Assembly: GCF_963678635.1 (NCBI RefSeq)
Contig: NC_087069.1
Location: forward strand, 41,935,883-41,999,882
DNA: 64,000 nucleotides
Direction of reading: 5' to 3'
Origin: Symsagittifera roscoffensis
Lineage: Eukaryota > Xenacoelomorpha > Acoela > Convolutidae
Of the stretch, positions 43,601 through 52,620 are shown piece by piece (position 1 is the first letter of the stretch; each line of letters starts with the position of its first letter). The translations under genes and the position numbers were made by a program. Below the pieces are notes generated by a model. The model saw nothing but the letters and a program-made list of their open reading frames with translations. It was not told the DNA's origin and did not search any database.

Positions 43601-46600
43601 TGTGGTAAATTTTTTCTATAACGTTTTTTTTTTCTCAAAATCCTTCGCGTCCAATTTTTCAAGGTTAGATCAGTTTTTAAGACTAATCTACTGAAGAACT
43701 TACGTCCTAACTAAAATTTGAAAGTGAATATTGCATAAAAATGAATAAGTATGATAAGGTTTATTTTTCTTAGTTCAAATTAAAATTGATCCATTTATTG
43801 CAACCAATATTAGCCATTGGTTTTCCCAATGGTCTTTTGATTAATTTCTCCAATTTTATTCGTTTGATCCGCGCTTGTATTACTAATTTTATGAAACACT
43901 CTAAAGAAGGTTTCAAATCTGATTGATCAAAACAACATTTACTACTTTGCAAGAAAAATTAACGGAAAATTGTATTCAGTATTCAGCATAAATGGACCTT
44001 GCAATCCCCTATGTAAGGTATTTTGAATTCCGCAACCTTTCGAAAACATCATTTTTTATTACTTGACAACGAAAATGCTCCTAAAATCCGGTGAACATTT
44101 TCCTCTGTAATTCAGTGGCGTGACAGAACGTTTTAATGTTATATTATGACTATGATGTCGAGCATTTCGTCGTGTTGTAACAAAAATTGGCTCCATGTTG
44201 TTCTTCGACGAATAGTTTTTGAGTAATTAAAAGTAGAGCTTCGGTTTTTTAACGAAAATCGCACAAAATTTAGTCGGAAGTTGGTTTGGAGTCTATGAAA
44301 AGGTTCCATCAAAAAATTTGGCTATTGAAATTGTCAAAAAAAAACAGAGATTCAAAAACATTTTCTACACGCAATGTAGTGTACAGCTTGATGAAATTAT
44401 TGCCTAACTCTTACTAATTAGACCAAATATCTTGTCTCATTTCACTTAAGAACGATTTTCGAGCGTCATAAACTCTTAGTTTTTGCCATTTTAGTACAAA
44501 AAAAGTAGCGGTCTCATTGTCCCAAAACGGTCATTTTAGCATTTTTCAGACGTATATAAGATTACAAAAAGCAAACAACCGGGAATAATTGTCGTTTAGG
44601 ATTTAAGAAACTCAAAAAGTCTTTTCAGATGATTAGGGAGTTTAAGTTTACATGTGACTTATTGAAACCTCGAAATTAGTCTGAAGTAACAGTCCAAAAC
44701 GGGTCAGCTTTTATTAGACAAACACTTTTGATAGTGTTTTCAATAAAATCATTTCAATTATAATTCGTTTTCTAAAAAAAAGTTCGTTATAACAACAAAT
44801 TTATGAGGAGACGGGTTACATAGCAGTATTTAGACAACCGCGTATTCAGACTCGTCAGTATTTAGACAAAAACTGTTTCATGCAATCAGAATCGAGACAA
44901 ATAAGAAATTAATGAATAATTACTATTTATTTTGGTTATTTATGTCTTTTCTCGATTCTGATTGGTTCATACAGTATTTGTCTAAATACTGACGAGTATG
45001 AATACGAGGTTGTCTAAATACAGGCTACACTCCGAGGAGACGTATGACACTTTCGCAGAAACTGTGTTGGTTCCATAGACAAACGTCGTTTCATAGACAA
45101 AAGTTGTTTTGGGCGCAATCATAGACAAGCGTTGACAAATGCATTGTGTTTTCATAGGCAAACTTTCTTTTATAGACAAAAGCTTATGGCCAATTTTTTA
45201 CAAGTTGGTGAGCAACTGTAAATACTATTACTTTTGTAGCAGAATGAATAAAGAAAGAAAGAAACAAGAAAGGAAAACCTTTTGTAGGAATGCGCATGTG
45301 ATTCAAAGCATTTGAAAAAACTTGACAGGAAATTTCGGGACTTCAATTTTTTTTCTAATAAAAAAAAACCACAGCATCTTTTCGTCATGACCTAATTTTG
45401 ATGACCAAAGTTCTCTTATTAAACAAAAGTCGGCGTCAAAACACATGCCAAAAACAATTTATCCCATTTTTTTCGTCATAAACACGTCAAGCTTTAGTGT
45501 TGTCAAAAAATTGATATTGAGAATCTTTAAATCTTTTAAAGAAATTGTGCGATAACTTAATGAAAAGGTTTATCCTCAGACTTCAAGTATAGTGTCAGAC
45601 TCAGACTCAGTAAAAAAAAATCGATTATTTATAATTATAATCGTACTTTTAGCAAAACTATAATTAATTATAAGTGACAATTTTAGATGTTTAAAAGATT
45701 TGTAATCCATTAAAATAATAACATTTTTGGTGACATTCTAAAGAACTATAATCAATTATATTTTTTCCGAAAGTCTCTTATAATGTCTTATAATCTGTTA
45801 TAATAGATTACAAGCCCTTTTACTATCAAACTTTTATCTAACAAAAAATAAATCAATCTTAATGGATGATTTTATAGCTATTTTGCATAAAAACACAGTA
45901 AAAATCACATTTAATTTAAGTTTAAGCTATAAACAGGGGCGGATCTAGGATTTTATAGAGGGGGGGATTTTCAAAAAGTTTTCAAACATATTTTTTAAAT
46001 CGACCAAATTGATTTTCTGAGCTCTCTCAAAGCACTAAAAAGAACCTGTTTTGGCCACATTTTCTGGGCCGAAGGCATAATTTTGAAAAAACAGACCAAA
46101 AAAGCATTTTTAGGCACTTTTTGGAAAATTTTAACCGAAAAATAGCTTTTTCTTTTGGCAAACCCCCCCCCCCCCCCTCTTACTTAGTATATATTGGCTC
46201 CAAGGGCATTTTTAAAAATGTTTTAGGCTCCGTCATCAAAAGTGGATATATCAAGATAGTTCAAAGGGGGACCCTTCGGTTCGGCAGGGGTTCGAATCCC
46301 TGAGGGGGGAGAAGGGGCGTCCGTCCCTCACCCCTGGCTAGAAATACAAAACAAAGTTTCTTGTAGTTCAGTAACCAACTGAAAAGCACACAAAACACAA
46401 CAAAATTAAAACAAAATGAAGCGATGACTTTTGTTGAATAATAATGGATTATAATCCATTATAAATGGATTATAATTCAATAAAATTTGAGGAAAAAGTT
46501 TTCGAAAAAAAAATTAGATTATAATTTATTATAATGATTTTTATTGTTTCGAAAATGGTAACACTATATACCATTTTTAATTGATTATAATCAATTCTTT

Positions 46601-47276
46601 TTAAAATTTGTGGAGACTGACAATAAAAAACCATTATAATCTAATCTTTTTTATTAATGAGTGCGGGTATGCACTTCAGAATATGGAGGTCAACCAGAGT
46701 AGGCTCAAAAATTGAACCCGGCAAAACATTTCTTGAATCGAACAGAAGGAATATATGGGGAAAATATATAAATTGGTATTTTTCAAGATAATTGAGCTTT
46801 TTTTTAAAATTAGAAATTGCGATGGATCGAATATCAAACACAGTTCCATCCACCATCCTCGTTTGTATGAACGACGAAGTTCAGAAGAAGATGCAACAGA
46901 TCGACAGACACATTGATGAGGTCAAATCACTGGAATGGAGGAAATCCAGAGAAGAGGTAATTCACTTGTATCCAACTGCCCTAGGCCGCTGTTGCTTTCC
47001 TTCCTAAAAACTGTTCGATGACCTTTGTCAGAAAAGAAGAAGAAAAAAAAAGTCATGCTCTCCAGAAGGTTACATTTTGTTGATTATTTACGAAACTTAT
47101 CCAAAAAATTGCATCATGGAAGAACACCAAAATTTTATATAAAAATAAGTATTGAAGTAATTGGATATTAATCTTTTTTTTAGATGAGAAGGGAAGAACT
47201 GGACGCACAGGAGAAGCTGATTCAAAAATGGAGGAAGCAGTTTCTGAAAATAGAGACGGAAGTGGGGCTAATCTGA
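37347..47276 (+). CDS. Mx/dynamin-like large GTPase, five exons, complete
   Basis: Exons 37347-37680, 41943-43231, 43422-43599, 46814-46956 and 47184-47276. All introns are GT..AG and phases agree, giving 678 codons plus stop. G1 GDQTSGKSS at residues 56-64, switch I Thr near 82, G3 DLPG at 154-157 and G4 TKVD at 223-226 are all intact, so it should bind and hydrolyse GTP. Then come a middle/stalk region (FRNRIIEEKNKLP, DFRASW), an Ala/Pro/Glu-rich loop (NPDAADPAAAEAE) and a short GED-like end (VKSLEWRKSREE, KWRKQFLKIETE). There is no PH domain and no proline-rich tail, and the length is close to vertebrate Mx (about 660). Such proteins self-assemble on membranes or viral nucleoproteins; here an antiviral or organelle role is inference only. 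Confidence 0.92.
37736..37767 (+). repeat. 31-bp direct repeat, downstream copy
   Basis: ACGACATAGATTTCAGGTTT then ATCCCTGAAAAA, just inside intron 1 of the Mx-like gene. Confidence 0.7.
37790..38480. mobile_element. AT-palindromic element in Mx-like intron 1
   Basis: Rows of ATTATAATCGATTATAATCG-type palindromes on both sides of a C-rich core (38070-38150, with repeated AGTTTACT). Right end TCCATGGAAATCCGGTGCGG matches the family terminus. The left end is not clear. Confidence 0.5.
38481..40383 (+). other. Mx-like intron 1, unassigned part
   Basis: AT-rich. GATGTCACATCAATG-like repeats near 39395-39480. TTTGTGCTCGGGGTGG near 40218 recurs at 40421. No exon found. Confidence 0.4.
40384..40892. 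mobile_element. GTTCCGACT-TIR element
   Basis: Perfect 11-bp inverted ends TTGTTCCGACT (40384-40394) and AGTCGGAACAA (40882-40892) bound 509 bp in intron 1 of the Mx-like gene. No coding capacity. A hairpin follows at the right. Confidence 0.6.
40893..40909. repeat. Small hairpin
   Basis: TCAGGGC TTC GCCCTGA: 7-bp stem with a 3-base loop, directly right of the TIR element. A worn copy lies at 25981. Confidence 0.7.
40926..41942 (+). other. End of Mx-like intron 1
   Basis: AT-rich, nothing recognised apart from the acceptor ACTTATTTAG at its end. Confidence 0.4.
41943..43231 (+). CDS. Mx-like exon 2: GTPase core and stalk
   Basis: Continues the frame as GEIADEISSTQSFLTEG and FNYTEMPRIRIES (Mx: LRIES). 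It carries NLTVIDLPGI and TIVVFTKVDKL, then about 300 residues of helical stalk with YNKVCYMLLKPVM, HPNADVSRVGNQ and NWENFKCYAMPI. Open for 430 codons. Ends LFQ|GTATTC, phase 0. Confidence 0.93.
43422..43599 (+). CDS. Mx-like exon 3: Ala-rich loop and stalk helix
   Basis: AAPNPDAADPAAAEAEVHYT followed by EEELASVLGNLGKTFRG and ERKKLTYETALKIF. The acidic Ala/Pro stretch sits where Mx proteins carry the flexible loop L4 of the stalk, which in vertebrate Mx decides antiviral target range. Phase 0 to 1. Confidence 0.85.
44825..45021. mobile_element. Foldback element in Mx-like intron 3
   Basis: Left arm GTATTTAGACAACCGCGTAT and right arm ATACGAGGTTGTCTAAATAC begin an imperfect inverted repeat of about 75 bp with a short spacer. 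Each arm also contains a second GTATTTAGACAAA copy. A miniature foldback element of about 197 bp. Confidence 0.75.
45085..45182 (+). repeat. CATAGACAAA imperfect repeats
   Basis: CATAGACAAACGTCGTTT, CATAGACAAAAGTTGTTT, CATAGACAAGCG, CATAGGCAAACTT and TATAGACAAAAG follow one another, sharing AGACAAA with the foldback element to the left. Confidence 0.6.
45610..45835. repeat. AT-palindromic repeat segment
   Basis: Worn ATTATAATCGATTATAA-type repeats. With the block at 46436-46666 it may form one element split by the insertion at 45934-46336. Confidence 0.45.
45934..46336 (+). mobile_element. CGGATC-family element, fullest copy
   Basis: Starts CAGGGGCGGATCTAGGATTT and ends CACCCCTG, a worn inverse. 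It includes a T-arm-like CAGGGGTTCGAATCCCTG (5-bp perfect stem around a GTTCGAAT loop) near 46286 and a poly-C run. Other copies lie at 8140, 11600 and 49951. It could be a miniature TIR element or a tRNA-derived SINE. Confidence 0.65.
46436..46666. repeat. AT-palindromic element, right part
   Basis: AATGGATTATAATCCATTAT repeats, then GAGACTGACAATAAAAA and the terminus ATGAGTGCGGGTA. Ends shared with 568, 28680 and 51906. Confidence 0.55.
46814..46956 (+). CDS. Mx-like exon 4: GED part
   Basis: AMDRISNTVPSTILVCMNDE then VQKKMQQIDRHIDEVKSL: a helical segment that fits the GTPase effector region. Phase 1 to 0, donor GAG|GTAATT. Confidence 0.85.
47184..47276 (+). CDS. Mx-like exon 5: GED C-terminus
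   Basis: MRREELDAQEKLIQKWRKQF ending TEVGLI and TGA. Charged helix; short final exon. Confidence 0.85.
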   Translation: MRREELDAQEKLIQKWRKQFLKIETEVGLI

Positions 47277-47482
47277 TCTTGATCTAAAAACTGAACTGTC
47301 ATCAGTTAAAATTATGGCAGAATTTTCCACTTGTTATCATTTTCTATAATCATTCAGTTTTGTTTGTTTTTTTGAAAAAAATGCTATTTTAACTGTTTTT
47401 TCTGTGAGCAAGAAAAATAATAGCACACCGCTATGATGGATTTTTTTAATCAAGTTTATTAGACAACATCGTAAATTTTTGA

Positions 47483-47488
47483 AATAAA
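47483..47488 (+). terminator. Candidate poly(A) signal of the Mx-like gene
   Basis: AATAAA about 207 bases after the stop. Confidence 0.5.
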
Positions 47489-48429
47489 GCTAAAAATAAT
47501 TAAAAGTAGTTCTTTTTTCACGTTGGCCTTTTCTTGGCGTTTTACGTGTTTTTTGGCTCTGAAAAACTTCATGGCTTTTCGTTTTTGAGTGGAAAAAAGA
47601 ACTTTGAACATTGCGATTTAAATTTAAGTTTATACTATTGATCAGTTATAAACAAAAATAAATAATGAAAACTAAAATATTAATTTGAAAATTACTAATA
47701 GTCGAGGTAATTAGTCGAGGTAATTGGGGATTTCAAATGAGTTTAACTTTTTTTCAAGTTATCTTTATCTTCAAAGCAAAGACTACGAAAAAAAAATGTG
47801 AAGTTCACTTTAAGGATATCGTAAACTAAAGCTTTTTTTCTAAAATTTGTTTTAATGGTCCATCTTGGAACATATTTTTGAAGGAGTTTTTTCTAAAAAA
47901 AGTATTATGTCGCTGCGTGAAGATGAGTTTTTGTTCCACGATGATCAGTCAGCTGATGGTTTTGGTAATTCAATTTTGTATAAACAACTTATAAATAAAT
48001 TTAATTTTCGGGAATTGGTACGCTTGTTTCCAATCCAGGAAAAACTTTAATGAGACTTTTGAAATTTTGTTTTTAAATCAGAAGATAAATCGTATTTTAG
48101 TCGATTGCAACATGTTTTTACTGCCCAACTCCATTGTTTCTCAAGTGATGTTTATAGATGTTTTGATATTCCGTAGAGTAAAACAGCTTGACATTACAGC
48201 TGGCCAAAAACGAGAGCCTTCATTAGAGCGAGTCTCATTTTTCGTCAAAAAAATGTTTTTTTTGTTAGATTGCAATGTTTTATACAACAACCCATTCTTC
48301 ATATAACTTGAACTTTCTGCTGGTAACTTAGTGTGTGTGATTTCTTTGTTTTTTGTTTCATTTAAAAACAAACGTACCTGTTATGGCTGTCACTAAGTTT
48401 GCTTAAAAAATGTGAAATTTGTTTTTTTT
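47489..48429. other. Intergenic, unassigned
   Basis: AT-rich. Short frames only, none recognised. Confidence 0.4.
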
Positions 48430-48920
48430 TGGCATTCAGTTTCAAGTACTATTCTTCAAAGTAGTCCCTTCTTTGCAATAAATTTCTATTCGATTTATAG
48501 CAGTATGCAAATTTTAGTTTTCAATATTCAGCTTTGTATCATCAACAGTTATATTGGTAATTATTGATTCAGATCTATTATGTATAGGTTGAAAATGAGT
48601 TTTCCTAGTACTGTTCTTTGCGGAAAACCTTAAAACAAGTCAATGCAATCTGATTCTTTAAAGTTTACAACAGTTTTTTTGTGTTTTTTGTGTCAACTTT
48701 ATCGAGTTAATTGAGACTTCTAAAGTTTTGAGTTTTGATTTAACTTGTTTGTGATCGATGGAGTCAAATGCTCTGGAAAGATTGAGAAGAGCTGCAGCAA
48801 TATGTTTGTTCCTTTCATCCGATGTTCGAATTGATTCAATGTTGTTAATGGTGCCAATATAGTTAATTGTGATGTTCGAAAGCCATATTTTGCTTCTCTT
48901 ATATGGCTGTCTTAAAAAAA
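48430..48920 (-). mobile_element. Decayed LINE reverse transcriptase, minus strand
   Basis: Reading leftwards: NKHIAAALLNLSRAFDSIDH matches the RT LLDLSKAFDTIDH block, GFPQRTVLGKLIFNLYI matches GVPQGSVLGPLLFxxYI, and VDDTKLNIEN stands at the YADD site. Frames change between blocks. CR1/jockey-like non-LTR element, dead copy. The upstream part probably extends right to about 49.4 kb. Confidence 0.65.
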
Positions 48921-48932
48921 ATATTCTTTCAA

Positions 48933-49830
48933 TTAATCACTTATCAAAAATTGAACATATGCGATGTTGCAGCAGATCTTGACTTTGACTTCCAGTTTTG
49001 TGGTTTTTTTAATCATTTTTTTTTGAAAAAAAGTAGCCAGAGTTTTATTTAAAATTTGAGTCGGTACATTGTTTTTGATAACAAACTGCTTGAAAATAAA
49101 TTTATAGTGATTGTAAATGCTATTTGCTTCATCTTTCATAGCACAAGCGCGTCTACCATGTTCTCTATGGTTAACGTTTATAATTTTTTTCCTACCTTCG
49201 AATATTGTGTAAAAACTAAAATAGGAAAATTTTTGTTCAAGTGGTGTGTTCTTGCGGCTAAAAAAGCTGTCGACCTGATTTTGTAAATCCGACAAACTGT
49301 GAACTCGTAAATCCGACAAACTGTGTTGTAAATTATGAACTTTATTGATAGTATCTGCTCCACACATTATGACTGAAGCGGAAAAAACAATTCTGACATG
49401 TAACTGGTTAGTTAATCAAATTAGAAATTTTTCTGTAGTCTTGTCTCGAGAAGATTTGCGCAGCAACTTTATCTTAATTTGGGTTTTTCTTGAATTTTTG
49501 TTGAGCAATGTCATGAAGCCTGAGTTTTTGAGTGTAAACATCGTGTTTTTTTTTGAACCTCTTAAAAAGAAGTTTAATGCGATCGTAAAAGTTAATTGCT
49601 TCATCTTTGAGTGCCCAAGTGGTTGTGCCGGGATCGCTATGCTTCACGTTTTTAAGTTAGATCCTGCTGTGTAAAAAACCTAAAATCGGAAAGCTTAAGT
49701 TCAAGTGGTGAAGTAGTGTGTTCTCGTAGGTGTTCTCGCATTCGAGCAATTTTTTAAATCCGGAAACTTTGATGTATTATGAGTTTTTTGATCGTATCTA
49801 CCCAAAGTGTTATGTCTGAAAAATAAACCC
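48933..49830 (-). repeat. Two diverged tandem copies of a ~450-bp segment
   Basis: Segments near 49056-49370 and 49500-49830 share, in the same order, a TTGCTTCATCTTTxAxxGCxCAAG block, a TTCAAGTGGTG..TGTGTTCT block and AAATCCG..AAACT..TATTATGA. On the minus strand the first keeps a 144-codon frame (SVSDLxxQVDSF-like, MKDEANSIYNHY). Possibly LINE 5' sequence. Confidence 0.45.
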
Positions 49831-49950
49831 TAACCAAGAAATGAAGAGTTAAGCAAAATAGCTAATTTAAGATTGTCTGTAATAATGTCCCGGAAACAGT
49901 TGCGGAGCAAAAACTTCCTATATGCAGTTTTTCTTGATTCGATTGTATCC

Positions 49951-50175
49951 GGCCGCGGATCTAGGATTTTTTCGAGAGGGGGGGCAGATTTTCAAAATTA
50001 AAAAAAAAATTGTCGACTTTTTGTTTAGGCCAACCAAAAAGATTTTCTGAGCTCTTCTAAACAACTATAAAGACCTCAATTTGACCTTAATTTGACAAGA
50101 GCAGCCAAATTTTCGAAAAAAGGCAAAAAAGGCGTTTTTAGGCACTTTTTGGAAAATTTCGATCAAAAATTCGTA
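49951..50175 (+). mobile_element. CGGATC-family element, 5' part
   Basis: GGCCGCGGATCTAGGATTTT then GATTTTCTGAGCTCTTCTAA and TTTTTAGGCACTTTTTGGAA match the left half of the 45934 copy. The right half is missing. Confidence 0.6.
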
Positions 50176-50570
50176 ATTTTCTGTTTTTAAAGCAAGGTCC
50201 TCATAAGAAAAACGTTTTACATTTTTGATTTAGGTTTAGAATTTCTAATAAACACAAATTTGAAATTGGAAGTCTTTGATACTTTGCACTGATTCCTTTA
50301 AACCTTTTAAATTTTTCAAATCCTAGAACATGGTTCTAGGTTTGATTCTTCATAAAATGATCAGCAATTGATTTTCCTTTGTATGAATTGAAGTTTTTTT
50401 GTTGTTTAGTTTATATCGTAGTCCATGCGTTTGTAAACTTGAAACCATTTCTTAGCAACTATATCGGTGATGAACAAAGAAACGGTATGGTCTATTTCAA
50501 TTGGCGATTGAAAATAAAGGTTTTTTATTAGTCAAATTCAGAGCTGATACTGATTTTATAAACAATTCGG

Positions 50571-50770
50571 NNNNNNNNNNNNNNNNNNNNNNNNNNNNNN
50601 NNNNNNNNNNNNNNNNNNNNNNNNNNNNNNNNNNNNNNNNNNNNNNNNNNNNNNNNNNNNNNNNNNNNNNNNNNNNNNNNNNNNNNNNNNNNNNNNNNNN
50701 NNNNNNNNNNNNNNNNNNNNNNNNNNNNNNNNNNNNNNNNNNNNNNNNNNNNNNNNNNNNNNNNNNNNNN
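50571..50770. other. Assembly gap, 200 N
   Basis: Exactly 200 unknown bases, probably a placeholder length. Frames through it are not real. Confidence 0.99.
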
Positions 50771-51905
50771 TCTTGCGCATCGGTATAACTACGCGTTCCA
50801 TTTTTTGTATTATATTTTTTAAGCAATCTATATCAGTAAGCAAAGTCTCAAAATTTATCACCAGGTTTTGTGTTTCATCAGAAAGGTTTCAAACTCACGG
50901 ACTGATTTTGTTGCATTTTTGAAAGTTTTTGTAATTGTTGATGTCGATTTTTTAGCTCAATTTTCGTTTTAGTCTGTTTCCATTTTTCTGTTTTCGTAAT
51001 TACTGATAAAATTCATGATTTTTCATCTATCTTTTTTAAAAATTCACCAATAATTTATAAAAAGCGCTTCGTTGAGCTTGCCAATTTTTTCAAACGAAAG
51101 TTTTTTTTTAATTGTTTTTTTGTCGTTTTTTTTGCATATAATAATTAACTTAGGCTAAATTGAGCTAAATTGCAGATAAATTTGTACTGACAAATAACTG
51201 GAATTTGGGTGACTAAGATGGAAAATAGTCATGAGAAACCTCAAAAAAGGGTTGTTTGTTATCAATGACCTCTGTTTTGTATTCTCGTCTAGTTTTCTAG
51301 GAAAAATTTATAAAATTAACTACTGAGAAAATGAACAATTTTGAAAGTTTTGCAAGTTTGGCAGTTTTGCTCGTGATGTTGAGTTGTTGGTTGTAAAAAC
51401 TAATCAGAATCAGATCAAAAGATATCTTTGAATAAAAAACTACAGATGAAAAGGTTTTTCCAATTTCTCGAATTACAGGTTTTTTGTTAAAGCTTTCTTT
51501 TTTGGTGCTAATTCGTTTCAATAGGTTGAAAGTTGAACAAAACTTAAAAATAGCATTTGGATTTTTTAAAGTTTGAGTTATTGTCCTGAAATACAAAACG
51601 AGTTTTCTGTGTTAAAAATTTATAAAAGTAGCATGTTTTTTTTAAAAAAAAAAGAAATCAAAAATATGGAATGCTTGCCGGTTTTTTGGTTTGTTAGCTA
51701 AAAACTCAGTGTTCTATGTTGGGTTTGAGTTTATTGAAAAACTAGAAGTGTCTGAAAAATCGCATTAGTTTGTACTGCTTTTTCGAGTATTCGAATGCAA
51801 TTTTGAAACTTCAGTTTCTTAGTACGTTTTCTGTTTGGTGAAATTTGTACTGTCACGTGCAACAGAAAATGGAAGTTCACATTTTTAACTACTGCCGTTT
51901 TCGGT
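50771..51905. other. Unassigned, AT-rich
   Basis: The minus strand next to the gap reads LVINFETLLTDIDCLKNIIQ, a coiled-coil-like piece that could be LINE ORF1, but the gap prevents a decision. Otherwise nothing. Confidence 0.3.
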
Positions 51906-52620
51906 AAACCCGCATTAGAGTTTCATGGGTTTTAATCGTTTGTATTAGGTTTTCACGGTCAGTCTCCACAAAATTCAAAGAAAATAGATTATAAAATTCT
52001 TTTTTGGCAAAACAATAAAATCCATTCTAATCGATTATTCATTTTACTTCCCTCGTCCCCCGTCTTATCTTTAACGTTTTTTTAGAAGAATCACCGCCGG
52101 GGGAGGGGGTTCGTTGCTGAACGTATCGCCTAAGCATTTTGATCCCTCTCACAGTTTACCTCACCTCTCGTCCTATCTCCCGCCACCTCCCTTTTATCCC
52201 CTGCCCACTGTGAAGGAGGTATGGGGAGTTGTATTGGTATGTGCGTGTGTGTTTGTGTGTGTGTGTGGTAAGAGGGTTGAAAAGTTTGGGAAGGTGAAAG
52301 TAGGGGCTGATCTCGATCGAACGTTGGGAGGGGAGGGGACGGGATATGTACACAGGGACGAACATGTTCGTTCGGATCCTAGTTTTGCAGAAAGCTGCAA
52401 AACGTAGAAGGAACTTTTCTTAATTGCAAAAATCAATCGATTTTCATTTACTTTATGATCAAAAAACACTAGATTGTTTTGAATCCAATATGGAGCATAA
52501 TCGATTATATAAGATTTTGAAAATAAAGAATGTTCAAAATTTTGAATGTTGAAGGTTTTGAATCTTGAAAATAATCGATTATAGTCCCCTAAAACTCCAA
52601 TTTTATTATTAGGTGGGTCA
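51906..52620. mobile_element. AT-palindromic element with GC-rich core
   Basis: Left end AACCCGCATTAGAGTTTCATG, then GGTCAGTCTCCAC, ATAATCGATT arms, and a G-rich core at 52030-52400 with GTTCGTTCGGATCCTAGTTT and TTGCAGAAAGCTGCAAAAC. This core parallels the 28055-28100 core of the 27592 element in reverse orientation. The right end is unclear. Confidence 0.5.
52239..52268. repeat. (GT)n microsatellite
   Basis: GTGTGTGTTTGTGTGTGTGTGT within the G-rich core. Confidence 0.85.

Noticed and set aside
50497-50861. Frames crossing the N run
   Set aside because: The bases are unknown.
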